A stretch of 64,000 bases of DNA, taken from NCBI RefSeq assembly GCF_022201045.2, contig NC_068561.1, positions 23,566,501 to 23,630,500 on the forward strand, read 5' to 3'. The stretch's first letter is position 1, and each line of letters opens with the position of its first letter. The position numbers and the translations under genes were made by a program. Origin of the DNA: Citrus sinensis (lineage: Eukaryota > Streptophyta > Magnoliopsida > Sapindales > Rutaceae). This document shows, piece after piece, positions 33,991 to 45,706 of the stretch. The notes under the pieces are model-generated. The model made no database searches and was not told where the DNA came from. It saw only the letters and a list, made by a program, of their open reading frames with translations.

Positions 33991-36900
33991 ATGAAACTCT
34001 CTCCGTCTTTCCCATACACACCCGCCAATCTATATCATCTACTTAATTTCACGCCGTCTCCTAATCTTCTTTCTCTTCTATGCTTTCTATATGTAATTGT
34101 TGTCGAGATTCATCCATCTTTAACAGATTCGGATAGTCTCCGAAGAAGTTGTAGTCTTCCATTCCGTTGTGGGAAGATCACAGCCAGTTATCCATTTTCG
34201 GGAGGCGAAAGAGAGTATACTTGCGGCCATCCTAGCTTAAATCTTAATTGTGAGAATGATACAGCTACCCTTGTGCTTGGTGAAGTCAAGTACCGGGTTT
34301 TAAATATCGATCAGAAAGAACAACTCCTCAGGATTGCAAAACAAGTGTACTTTGATGGATTCTGCCCACAGCGTAACTTCACCATCGATTCAACACTTTT
34401 TACTTATGCTGATGGGTATAAGATGCTTACTTTGATTTCTGGTTGCCCAACAATGTCCGGAAACTCCGTTTGCTATATTAATGGGCTCAACTATGCCAAT
34501 GGCTTCATGCAAACAGGATCTCCGGATTGTAATTTTAGTGTTACCATTCCGGTTGCGGAAACTTTACTCTCAGCAGCAAAAGGTAGCCTGGCAGGTTTGA
34601 AAGAAGCGTTGGAAACAGGATTTGAGCTGAAATGGAAGTTGAATTCATCGTGTAAGAACTGCAGCAGTTGTAGTTATCATGTCCTTTCAAACAAAGGAAT
34701 TTGCCTGTGCCCAGATGGACAACTTGACAACTTGCCAGGATGTTCAACTTCACTAGCCCCACAAAGAGCAAGAGGTATGGGCCTGAGGTTTTAGGGCAGT
34801 TCTTACTTTCTTATTATATTATCAAAAATTATCATTGCACCACTTTTATTTTATATTTATTCAATCACTATAAAATTCTAACATATATTTTACACCACCT
34901 TTCTTTTCACATTTGTATCAACTAGTCACTTTTTCATTAACACTATTAAATAATTTTAATAAAATAACAATTTTATCCTCAAATAAATTAAAAAATTATT
35001 TTATTTTATAAAAATTTTAAAAAAATATAAAATGATAAAAATATCCCTAAATTTAATAAAAATAAATCCCAAAATTAGAATTTTTATTTTTAATAAAAAT
35101 TATTTTAATATAAAATTATAATTATAAAAATAATTGTAAAATTTTGAGATTTAATAAAAATCTCATAAATTATTAAAATTTTAAGATTTATTCTTTTAAG
35201 AAATAAATTCAGTTATTTTAATAAAATTTTACAAAATTATAATTTTTTAATAAATAAATTCATTTATTTTTATTAAAATTTTGTGAAATTATAATTTTTA
35301 ATAAAAATAATTATTAAAATTTTGTAAAATCTAAATTTAGTAAAAATCAGTTGAGCACATCTATTTGGGATTTATTTTTTTATTAAATTTATGAATATTT
35401 TTATAATTATAATTTTTAATTTTAAAATTTTTTATAAGATAAAACAGTCTTTTGATTTATTTGAGGGTAAAATTATTATTTTATTAAAATTATTTAATAG
35501 TGTTAATGCAAAAGTGGTTAGTTAATACAAATATGAAAAGAAAAATAATATAAAATACATATTAAAATTTTATAATAATTGGATAAACATAAGGCAAAAT
35601 AAAGATGGTGCAATGATAATTTCCCTTATATTATATCACTATCATTAAAGGAGGGCAAATTTAGGATCAAATTGATCGATTTTAGACTTTTAAAATTCAG
35701 AGTAGGTCTACCTTCAAGACTTATTATTTGCCACTCAAAAGACTTTTTGACTTTTGACTTTTGACTTTTTGGTTTTGCTGCAGGATTATCTTCCAACAAG
35801 AGAAGGAACATATACATAGGTAATATGCTACATCATCCACCTTGTTTATTTCTCTAGCTGCAGCAACAATTTATCATTCATTCTCAAGCACACTGGATTG
35901 CTCCTATGCTTCAATAACAGGAATTGCAGCTAGTGTAGTGGGGACAACATTGACTCTTGCTATTATTCTCACTACTTCCGTACGACGATACTGGAAGAAG
36001 GAAACAAGGCATGATCAAAATGCGGAGGCAGCTTTTGTTAGGAATTACGGATCTCTTGCTCCTAAAAGATTTAGCTATTCTGATGTTAGAAGGATGACAA
36101 TCATTCAGTGATAAACTTGGTCAAGGAGGCTACGCTGATGTTTACAAAGGAACATTACCTGATGGCCGTCTTGTTGCAGTGAAGGTCATGAAGAACTTGA
36201 AGGATAATGGAGAGGAATTCATCAATGAGGTGGCCAGCATTAGCAGAACATCGCATGTCAATATTGTTCCATTTCTAGGATTTTGTTACGAGAAGAAGAA
36301 AAGAGCTCTAATCTATGAATTCATGCCTAATGGCTCTCTGGATCAGTATATATATGATCATGAATCTTCAAATGGAAAAAGAACACTGGAATGGAGGACA
36401 GTGTATCAAATTGCAGTCGGCATTGCCAGAGGACTAGAGTACTTGCATCGAGGTTGTAACATAAGGATTGTGCACCTTGACATAAAACCTCACAACATTC
36501 GTTTAGATGAAGACTTCTGCCACAAGATATCCGATTTCGGGCTGGCAAAACAAACAGAAAAGAAAGAGAGTTTCATATCAATGTTGGACACAAGAGGAAC
36601 TGCAGGATATATTGCACCAGAGGTATTTTGCAGACACTTTGGAGGAGTTTCTCACAAGTCTGATGTCTATAGTTATGGGATGATGATTCATGAAATGGTT
36701 ATAGGAAGAAAGAATGCCGATGTCAAAGTATCTTGCAGCAGTGAATATTTTCCCAATGCAATTTACAAGCAAATTGAAACAGAGTATGATTTTCAACTCG
36801 ATGGGGTTGTAACTGAAGAGGAGAAAGAGATGGCAAAAAAGATGATTTTGGTGAGCTTGTGGTGCATTCAAACCCATCCACCAGACAGACCATCAATGAC

Positions 36901-37021
36901 GAAGGTTGTGGAGATGTTGGAAGGTAGCATAGAAAACTTGCAAATTCCACCAAAGCCTTCTCTGTCTTTGCCAACAGGATACGCCAAACAGTCTTCTCCA
37001 ACATCATCCTTCATGAAGTAA
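33988..37021 (+). pseudogene. LRK10L unit F (type 1), near-intact with one 2-bp frameshift
   Basis: Exons 33988-34774, 35784-35819 and 35921-37021. Signal peptide, type 1 ectodomain (CSLPFRCGKITASYPFSGG, CGHPSLNLNCEND, CKNCSSCSY), linker GLSSNKRRNIYIG and membrane helix are all open. At about 36101 the sequence is 2 nt shorter than A, C and E (ATG ACA A..TCA TTC), which shifts the frame and gives TGA at 36109. From 36110 onward the kinase is open again in another frame to 37021. Other signs of relaxed constraint: GQGGYADV loses the third Gly of the loop; HLDIKPHNIRLD has Leu for Phe and Arg for Leu. A receptor lacking its kinase is the predicted product. It could also be a recent null allele or a base-calling error. 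Intron 1 holds a MULE-type element. Confidence 0.88.
34823..35625. mobile_element. MULE-type foldback element, copy 2 (intron of F)
   Basis: An 803-bp AT-rich foldback element related to that at 16432-17200. Both ends contain AAATTATCATTGCACCA; it is flanked by the 9-bp duplication TTATATTAT (34814-34822 and 35626-35634). The insertion site differs from copy 1, so the two copies inserted independently after the units duplicated. Confidence 0.85.
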
Positions 37022-38033
37022 GTTATATGTGAAATGTAACTAAACTTGAATTTTAACAGCACGCAAAATGCATTCCATAATGAGATATTGAGAAGTTCCT
37101 ACCCCACCCACACAAATTGGAATACTGGATGTCCCAAATTCAATGTCAAGCACACCCCATCATCTCATCACAATTGTTTCCTTCATGCCTGAAAACCTGT
37201 AAACTCGAATCAGATGATGAGGGGAAAATATATGCGAACACTCGATATCTAAACACCTGAACAAGACAAGAAAATAGTTAACCTGTCTAAGCAAGCGATA
37301 GGAAACAAGTTCCCTACCTTTTATTTTAGGATAAAACCACATAAATTGGATGTCCCAAATGCAATGTCAAGCATACTCCATCATCTCATCACAATTTTTT
37401 CCTTCATGCCTGAAAACATGTAAACGCGAATCAGATGATGAAGGGAAAATATATGCAAACACTCAATATCTAAACAACTGAATAAGACAAGAAAAAAGTT
37501 TACCTGGCTAAGCAAGCAATACAGTGGCAGATGGGCGAGAAGTTTCGCTTTCTTTGGCAAATCTGCATCATTTCCCAATTAATTAATTGACAATTTAAGA
37601 CGTGTCAGTATGTCGTACGTCTGTTTGGGCAATAATTTTCATATTCTTTTGCCTGCTTTCCTGCAGCTCCGCCTGCAAAATTCATCAGCTAAAGAATGAA
37701 TCAAGGCTTGAAAAATGACTGTTCACCAATAAGGAAGTTCCTGACCCAAGTGGTATAATTTTGATATGTCGGTTTGGGACAATTGATAAGTAAAAAAACA
37801 GATGAATTGCTTCATTAACTCTTCACCATGCTCATCACATACTAGTTTTGAAATGTCCAAGATTCAGGCATGGAACAAAATATTTAAGGCTTACAAGTTT
37901 GATTTTCAAATTGGAGATGACCCGCTGTCTCTGGTATGCAAAAAACTTCAATGACTGTAACAACAAATAACCACATCCCCAAACCAAAAAGAAGGGGGGA
38001 AGGAGAAAGAAGAAGTCCATTAGGCTCAATAAG
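37022..38033. other. Spacer between the array and CRS1
   Basis: Contains a tandem duplication (separate entry) and then AT-rich sequence, probably including the 3-prime UTR of CRS1 (minus strand). No gene seen. Confidence 0.5.
37127..37533 (+). repeat. 221-bp period tandem duplication, two copies
   Basis: The segment starting GGATGTCCCAAATT at 37127 recurs at 37348, and similarity runs about 185 bp in each copy, through CATCTCATCACAATT and the AAGCAAGC motif. A few percent divergence indicates a fairly old duplication. It lies downstream of CRS1 and may be part of its 3-prime transcript. Confidence 0.85.
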
Positions 38034-41000
38034 CTAAGGTAAAACTGAGCAAACACTAAGCTCTGAAGAAATAAGGGCTCTACTTACTCCAAGTCTCTGC
38101 ATCTCAAGAGATCTTCTCAACGCTTGTCTTTTAGACAGCAGATTCTGAGTCATCAACTTTAAAGGACGTCTGTAATTTTTGCCACGGTAGATAATGATAG
38201 CATGACCTTCCTTTAACTTGTCCACTGAAATAAGAATTCCACCACTTTCTGCCACAAGTGATTTTGCAGTATAAATTACTTGAGCAAACAATTTCTGCTT
38301 GGTAATCACTCTGGCAACTTCTCTGTACTTCCAGTGCTGATGAAGTCCTTCAATGACACCATCAAAGACCCCACGCCTGCCTGAAGCCAAAATTGAAACA
38401 GGAAGTGTGAGCATAGAGATAGATCAGACAGCTGCAAAGAACTAGTTTGTAGAGGCAACAAGGATTGTTTGCTACAATCAATAGCATATCTGGCAGAACA
38501 TGTGTGAAATCTTTGTGTTTGAAACGCTCTTTTCTCAATTAAAATTTGCATCAACAATCCCCTGGATTAAAACTTTACATCAATTAAAGCATGAAGCCCA
38601 TGAGGTAAAAGATCAGGTCAGAATCCACTATGAGAAATGAAAAATATTTTACAGAACACCATTGAAAGTGGAGTCAATGCATTGCAAAAATTTAAAACTC
38701 ATGTTACCAATAAGTGATCTCTATGTTTCTAGAAATATCTGACCAAGAATAATGATATCGCCGGTCACTAACTCCTTAACAAGAACACTGAAATGTACAG
38801 AGGGGGAATTTTGCTTTACCAAGTAATAAGTTACTATTCATCTTCATTCCTATCTTATGAAGACATTGTCTCTCCTCTTCCGTAATCATCTCCAGGTCTG
38901 GATCCTGCTCTCTGGGTTTCCATGCAGAATTCAACCTTGATAGCTCTTTTGCTGACTTCTCTATCTTGATGTTAAGCTGCAAAAACAACTGTGAGTTTTG
39001 TTCGACTAACAATTGCGCATCAAATAATAAGAAGATAGTCATCTTACAATGAAAAGCTTTCGTTCTTGCTTTCTTAGTTCCCTCTCTAAGTCTTCTATTT
39101 CAGCTTCCAACTGGAGTTCAAACTCTCTATTACCCATTTTTAGATCTCCAAAATCGGATTGGATATTCTGGAATTCTGATAACGTTCCAGCTTTGCTAGT
39201 TTTTTCCAGTGGTTCATGAGGTAAATGAAATGTTTCAATTGCTTTCAGCCGTGCACCTTCTTCATGATTTTGGCATATTTGGAGTTCCCTTTCTCTCTCA
39301 ACTATCAAGTTTTCAACTCCACAAGGAAGAAAGTCATTACCTCTGTACAGTATTATAAGAAATTTATTGCGCAGCAACAGTACTCCCCCTGTGAGGTGCT
39401 GCATTAGTAAGACACCATCATCAGAAAACTTGAAATTCTGCAGAAATAAATCACAGGCATAATGCAAGCATACATAGAACGACAAGCATGCTATCAAATG
39501 CAAGGGCCATAGACAAGCATGGCTGATGCTTTTGAGACATGGCAGCCTACCCTTCACCCCTCGGTACAACCATTTCGAAAGAATACCTCTAAAATTGAAA
39601 CAGATGGTGTTGGGATATAATAGCAATACTATGGTGATTCAAGCAAGAAACTAGCCAAAATTGAAACAGCAACAGTGGTGATAAAATCAAGATGACTTTT
39701 ATGTAAGGACAGTGAGGAGAAGCGCTGCCTTCTCCAAGAGTGCAGCTGACTAATAAGCACCTAGTGCCACCTAATGATGACTACTGGTGTATAAGGGAAA
39801 CTAGCCAACTGACTGAAAATTGGTTGGCTCGGCCTTGAAAAATGTAATAAAATGGTAAATACCAACATTTCATGGACTTCATATATTGAAAGCTAAACAG
39901 GTTTCCATTTTGCCAAACTTGCCTTAAGTTCATTTGCCATTTGCTCATTGTCAGTATTTGGAATTCCCCACTTTACTGTAATTTTTGCTACAAGACTTTT
40001 CTCCCACAATTTTAAGATAGCAGTAGCTAAGCCTTGAAGTCCCCTGTTCCTCCCTTCAGAAAATAAGAATAGATTGAATCAAGAAACTTGGCTAGACAAA
40101 GGTATGTGAACACACAAAATCAAATGCACATAACCTAGTATCTGTCATGCGAAATGGAGAACTTTATGGTAATCTTTATAAGGTTATGCTTATGTGCTAC
40201 ATAGATTACTGAAATAGGCAGGCAGGGCAATACCAAGGACAAAATGAGTAGGTAAAGGATGAGCAAGCTTCCTCAAGTATGTCAATTCATCATCTGTCAG
40301 CTTTGATCTCGCATCAGGTGGAGAAAGCCTAAATGGAGGCTTAAATCCAGGAACCACTTCTGGAAGTAAGTCTCCATCTACTGGCAATGGCTTCCACATC
40401 CACCAATCAACAAAGCGAGGTCCTAAGCCATCCAACAATCGGTCACCTTCTCTCTCATACAGAGACTTATCTATTCTCAAATTTTTATCCATAAAGATGC
40501 TAGTTGGCAAAGAATTCTCTTCTCCATCCTTTAAACTCCTGTTTTGGTCCAGAGTAGCAGTATTTGATTTTATCCAAGAAACATTGACTTTCTTTTCTAA
40601 ATGTAAATGAGTCGATTTTGACAAAGGTGCTTCTTGATCATCAGCAGAGCGAGGACACATCTTCACAGAAGATTTTGAACTGTCTCCTCTGTAAACAACA
40701 TGAGCATCTTTCTTAGTCCAAATAACCAAGCCTCCTGTCTTCAGCTGTTTAAAAGAAAGGAAAAATCAGTTATGGTATATTCAGAAAACATCTGAATTAG
40801 TACAAATTGTGAAGTTAATGCTTATAAATTATTTCTCACTCATATTATCTTGACAGTACTACTTACCAGACTTTGTTATCGAAAATTGAGCATTAGAAAA
40901 AATATTTTAATTACGGTGAGTCTCCTCAAACTGGAACTCAACCCCAATCCAGATACACTAAGTTACTCTGTACATCTAATAGTCAAATTACAGCACAAGT

Positions 41001-41897
41001 ACAAGGTTCCATTAAGAGCATGTCTTAGAGTCATCAATATTCAGACACTCGTCCAAAATTCTTTTATTAAATTCTTCAATTCATTGGTAAAACAAACAAT
41101 CTATGAACTTGAACATGGTTATGTAAAATCACAAGTAACAACACAAAGTAACAAAACCAAACCTCAAGAATTTCTCTTGCTCTATCCATATTCCGGCACA
41201 AAGGAACATCAAACTTGACCATAGCAAGCTCATTCCTTCTCCAAGCCAACCTAATCTCAAACACAACACTCTCAGTAACACCAGCTTTCTTCACCTTCAC
41301 CCACTTCCTCATCTTCCTAGCCTCATCTTTCAATCTCTCAAGCAACTCCCCATCAAGCATCGTCTCAGCTTTAGTCACCATCCTCTCTTTCTTCATCCTC
41401 CTAAACACAAACCTGTCCTCCCTCAACCACGGCACTTTCCCGCCAAAACCACCCCTCAAATCCTCCTCATGACTTACATTCTCCTCAAAGCACCCTTTAA
41501 ACTCAAATTTTTCCATAACCTTCTTCTGGGTTTCATCCAAAATTTGATCTTTTTGAAGTTTTTCAATGTTTTCAATAATCTTTTTCATTGCTTGCTTTCC
41601 TCTGACACCACTTTCTTTTGCAGTCAATCCCTTGTCTGTCTTTTTAAAGCTTTTTTTGGTCTTGGGTTTGGAAGGTTTGATGATTTCATCTGGTTGAAGA
41701 ACAATGGGAGACCTCATCCATGGAGCTGTGGGCATTTTTTTAATGGGTGCATTTGGTGACAATTTAATATCTGGGAGTTTTAATGTTTTTGGAGAGTTTT
41801 GATTTGGGTTTGAAGAGGAGCAAATCACAGAAAAGGAGTGGGATTGAAGAGAATTTAACTGACAAGAAGAAGAAGAGAGAAAGAGAATGGCTGACAT
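38034..41897 (-). CDS. CRS1: Chloroplast group II intron splicing factor CRS1 (three CRM domains)
   Basis: Plastid RNA-binding protein; in Arabidopsis and maize CRS1 is needed for splicing the atpF group IIA intron. Exons (minus) 41897-41163, 40744-40234, 40053-39923, 39398-39048, 38976-38820 and 38380-38034 total 2232 nt, 743 residues. Ser-rich N-terminus ([11 protein letters not shown]) suits a chloroplast transit peptide, followed by [14 protein letters not shown]. Three CRM modules follow: first with [24 protein letters not shown] and [11 protein letters not shown]; second with [20 protein letters not shown] and [11 protein letters not shown]; third with [20 protein letters not shown] and [13 protein letters not shown] coiled-coil-like Glu/Arg stretch joins modules 2 and 3 ([20 protein letters not shown]). 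Intron 3 has a GC donor (AAG|GCAAGT). An AG about 40 bp upstream in the same intron could add residues [13 protein letters not shown] in frame; I chose the acceptor that matches the family. Confidence 0.94.
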
Positions 41898-42179
41898 GAG
41901 TGGCTATTGTAATAATTTCTTGCAACAATTCAAAGAAAGCTTTGAGTTTGGTTGTTTGTTTATCTCATCTCACGTACAACTGACAAAGTATATTCGGTGT
42001 CTCCGTGATGTCTGTCAATGCAATATGTTGTTTTTTTTCCCTTCTAAACTTCTGCTTTTTTTAAAATTTGTAAATGAAGAAAATTGTTCACAATTTTGAG
42101 ATAATAGGAATTTTTTTTTATTACGCCAATAACGGATTGCTTTTTTTTTTTCAACCCTCCTATTACAATCAAACAATTA
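41898..42179. other. Upstream region of CRS1
   Basis: Promoter side of CRS1 (minus strand), with T-rich runs. The open frame 41887-42099 on the plus strand is antisense chance and is not annotated. Confidence 0.4.
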
Positions 42180-43010
42180 CTCATATTTACAAGATATTTT
42201 ATTACTAATATTTATAATCAAACTATTATTAAGACTAATTTATATAAATTTTTATGAAGAATTGCCTAGATTTTTACTCTCACTACTATAGTACTATTTG
42301 AGGAATGTCATTTACAACTAATATTTGAGGGACATCATTTACAATCATGTTATTACTAAAATTAGTTTACATAAGTTCTTATAAAGCACTGCCTAGATTT
42401 TTACCCTCACTAATATTCGAAAAACGTTTACTCCACTTACATTATTAAAGGAGAAGATTATTTCTACTTAATTATATTTTGATAAGACTATTAATTATAT
42501 TTATATGAGACTATTACTGATATTTACAATCAGACTATTATCTGGACTAATTGACATAAGTTCTTATGAAGCATTGTTTATATTTTTATTCTCGCTAATA
42601 TTCGAGAAACGTCTACTCTACTATCACTGGTCTACTATCACTGGTAAAAGAAAAGATTGCATCCACTAAATTGTATTTACATTGGACCATTAATTATATT
42701 TACATGAGACTATTACTGATATTTACAATTAGACTATTACTGCAACTAGTTTACATAAGCTTTTATGAAGCACTGCCCAGATTTTTACACTCATTGATAT
42801 TTGAGGGACATCTACTCCACTCACATTGGTAAGGCAGAAGAATGCCTTTATTCAATTATATTTAGATGAAACTACTACTGATATTTACAATCAAACTATT
42901 ATTGGGACTAGTTTACATAATTTTTTATAAAGCCACTCAATTATACATAAATCTTATAAAGTATTGTCTACTCACATTGGTAAGTGAGAAGACTGTCTCA
43001 ACTTAATTAT
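42180..43010. repeat. Degenerate tandem repeat array, roughly 150-200 bp period
   Basis: Variants of one unit follow each other: ...CAAACTATTA, GACTAATTTA-CATAAGTT, CTTATGAAGCA-TGCC, AGATTTTTA-CTC-CT, ATATT-GAG, ACAT-TACTCCACT. Recognisable units start near 42195, 42335, 42520, 42710 and 42885. Strong divergence between units shows age. No coding sense. Confidence 0.7.
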
Positions 43011-43590
43011 TTATTATAATTGAGAAAGTGAGGCCATTAGCCCAACCACTCGGCCAAAAGCCAAGTGGTTACAATAACATATTGTTATTTGGTCTTATCT
43101 TTAGGGTTTTTAATTTGAATTTAGTAAACTTAAACCCATTTCATACTTATGCTCCAACGAGGAAAAAGTAAAAAAAAAAAAAAAAAACTCGTAAAGAACT
43201 ATCTATCTACATTTCCTTGTCTCACCATTTCATATTTTCTCACACATCACCATTTCTTTCTTCCTCTCTCAGGTTTTCTCATCTCCTACCATTTTATCTC
43301 TTACCTTCAATACAAAGGTTTTTGATAAGTATAAACTCTTCAAAAACAATCTTGTTAGTGTATTATCAAGTGACGGATAAGGTATATTTGAAATATAAAC
43401 ATTTTGAATAATTTGTATCCTTCGAGTTTGATTTGATTTCATTACAAGTATATTTGCTAAAGATTTATGAGTTTATAATAGTATATTATTCATTTTAGTG
43501 CTTGCACACACACAGTATTACATAAAATATAAGGATTTAAGATCAAAGTATTAAATTTAAGTTTTGGGTAATATCAAAAAATGATTCCAA
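43011..43590. other. Intergenic, low complexity
   Basis: AT-rich sequence with a poly-A run near 43170 and a pyrimidine-rich patch 43195-43310. No gene seen. Confidence 0.4.
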
Positions 43591-44190
43591 GAATAAGTTA
43601 AGCATTTAGTTGTGCAAGAAGTGATGTAAGACAATTGATTAAGTTGAGTATTTAGTCGAACAAGAAGTCTAGTAAGTCGAGTATCTAGTGTAACAAAAAC
43701 TGAAATGAGTCAAGTAAGTTATGATGTAAATCGGTAGGAAGTTGAGAAATATATTGAGTAATAGTAAGCCTATTAGTAAAGTATAAGTCAGAGTAGGATA
43801 GGATAATTAGTAGAACACGTCTCTAAACAAGTTAAGTAGAGTCAAGTATGTTTATAAATAAGTCTAATGTTGGTCGAGTAAGTGTATTGAATAAGTCATG
43901 TATTCATTTTAAGTTTTTTGGAAATGTTGAGTAGGAGTCGAGTAATTTTTTAAAGAATTCGAGTATTAATTATTTTAAGTTGGTTGATCAAGTCAAAAAA
44001 GTGTTTTGATCACTTCGATTAGGGGTCGAGTAAATCTTTGGAATATATCGAGTATTAAGTCGGGTAAATCTTTTGAACAAGTCGAGTAAAAACCAAGTAA
44101 ATATTTTGAACAAATCGAGTATTAACAATTTTAAGTTGTTTGAATAAGTGGATTAAGTCTTTTAAACACGTCAAGTATGATTCTAAAATA
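43591..44190. repeat. Degenerate short-motif repeats (AAGTCGAGTA type)
   Basis: Many loosely spaced copies of (A)AGTCGAGTA and relatives such as AAGTTGAGTA, AAGTCAAGTA and CAAGTCGAGTA occur on the plus strand, separated by AT-rich spacers. It looks like an old expanded minisatellite and shares its core with the array at 44570-44945. Confidence 0.6.
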
Positions 44191-44569
44191 TGATCTATTG
44201 TTACCTATCCATAAACTAATGGATGTAATTGACAAATTATGATTTATTTATTTCCTTAATGATGTTTAAACATGTAGTAAATTTAAAATATTTATTTATA
44301 CATGGTTTGATGGAGAATTGTAGATGATATGTTGCCTTTAAGGGGTGGTATCTTAGAGTTTTTGGGGCATGGCTTGAGTGCTTGGAGCACCCAAAAAGGA
44401 CTATCCTTAGTCTTTGTATAAGGATTTCCTTAGTGAAAATGTATATGATGACTTTGCTACTTATTATGAAATGACACTGTGTTTAATATTTGTTGGATAA
44501 TTTATGGTTGTTGCAGATACTATTATTTTTTAATGATTATGCATATCTTGGAAGATAATTATTTATTGA

Positions 44570-44945
44570 TACAGCTGAAGTCGAGTATACCCAATACTTG
44601 AAACCTGACTTGAATGAAAAAATCTCAAAATTTTCAAGAGACTTAATTGGTCGTAATTCAATTGAACTCGAGTATACTCGACTCGTACCCAACTTCCATG
44701 AAAGAAGTCGAGAACTTTTCAGGAGACTTAATTGATTGTTGTGCAACTAAAGTCAAGTTTACCCGACTTCATTAAAAAAGTTAAGGATTTTTCAGGGGAC
44801 TTAATTAGTCGTGGTTCAATTGAGGTCGAGTATACTCAACTTAATTAAATAAGTTGAGAATTTTTTCAAGGGCCTTAATCGTTGTAGTTCATTTGAAGTA
44901 GAATATTCTCAACTCGTTACCGACTACGCTTGAGTTCAAGATATC
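44570..44945. repeat. Tandem repeat of about 72-86 bp with palindromic core
   Basis: Four to five units share TTCAATTGA, GTCGAGTATACTC(GA), AAAAAAGT-GAGAA, TTTTCA and GG-GACTTAATT. The core GTCGAGTATACTCGAC is a perfect 16-bp palindrome when complete (near 44660-44682, partly degraded). Repeat starts are near 44573, 44649, 44733, 44805 and 44876. No protein is encoded. Confidence 0.65.
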
Positions 44946-45706
44946 AATTCTGTTTTGTGAAGATTTAATTGAGGATATTTTCGTTCTTTCTTTGATTTTT
45001 TAAAGTATATATGTGTATAATTAAAGAGTGTAACAATTAAAGGCATATGTTGAGTATTTTGAGGAAAACGGATTATATCCTACGCAATTCTCCCTTGTCT
45101 TCAAGGAATGTTCTTAATTCTAAGATAGATTTATAAAACCATTCATTGAAACCCAATGTTAAAGATACTGATTTTGCAGAGGGCAGGCCAGGCAATGGAA
45201 GCGTTATCTGGGTAATTGCAAATTGCATTTCCAACCCATCATCCAATAAGCTTTGTAAGCCAAACACTATATGATACAAGTGACAAGTCTGCACAAGCAG
45301 AAGAGCTCACTTGTATTATGATGATACACAATGAATGAAAACATGAAAGATACATATCATACAATTTTGCAGCAAATTTCTTTGCTAACATGGTTAGATA
45401 AAAATAACATGGCTCAGATCGGAGGAAAGTACGTTTCACTGAAAATATCTCCCACAGTTTGTGCAATACATCTTATAAAACTGAACCAGTCATGAGGATT
45501 AAAGGCGAGAAACCTGCACTAAACACCTGGAATGCTTTTTTCCTCTCTAACACCAGCTTCATAGCCATGGACAATGGACTAAAACTAACAATCAAGATTT
45601 ACAGGCAAAAGACCACAAACACGAGAATAAAAGAAACCAAACTGCAAGACTAACCAAAAAAGAAAAAAACACAGTCGGATTCTTCTAAGATAAGGGTCAA
45701 GGTTCA
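44946..45706. other. Spacer downstream of STE1
   Basis: AT-rich, probably includes the 3-prime UTR of STE1 (minus strand). No gene seen. Confidence 0.4.

Noticed and set aside
41215..41759. Plus-strand open frames rich in Leu, Phe and Ser
   Set aside because: Antisense of CRS1 exon 1; hydrophobic appearance comes from complementing Lys/Glu-rich coding.
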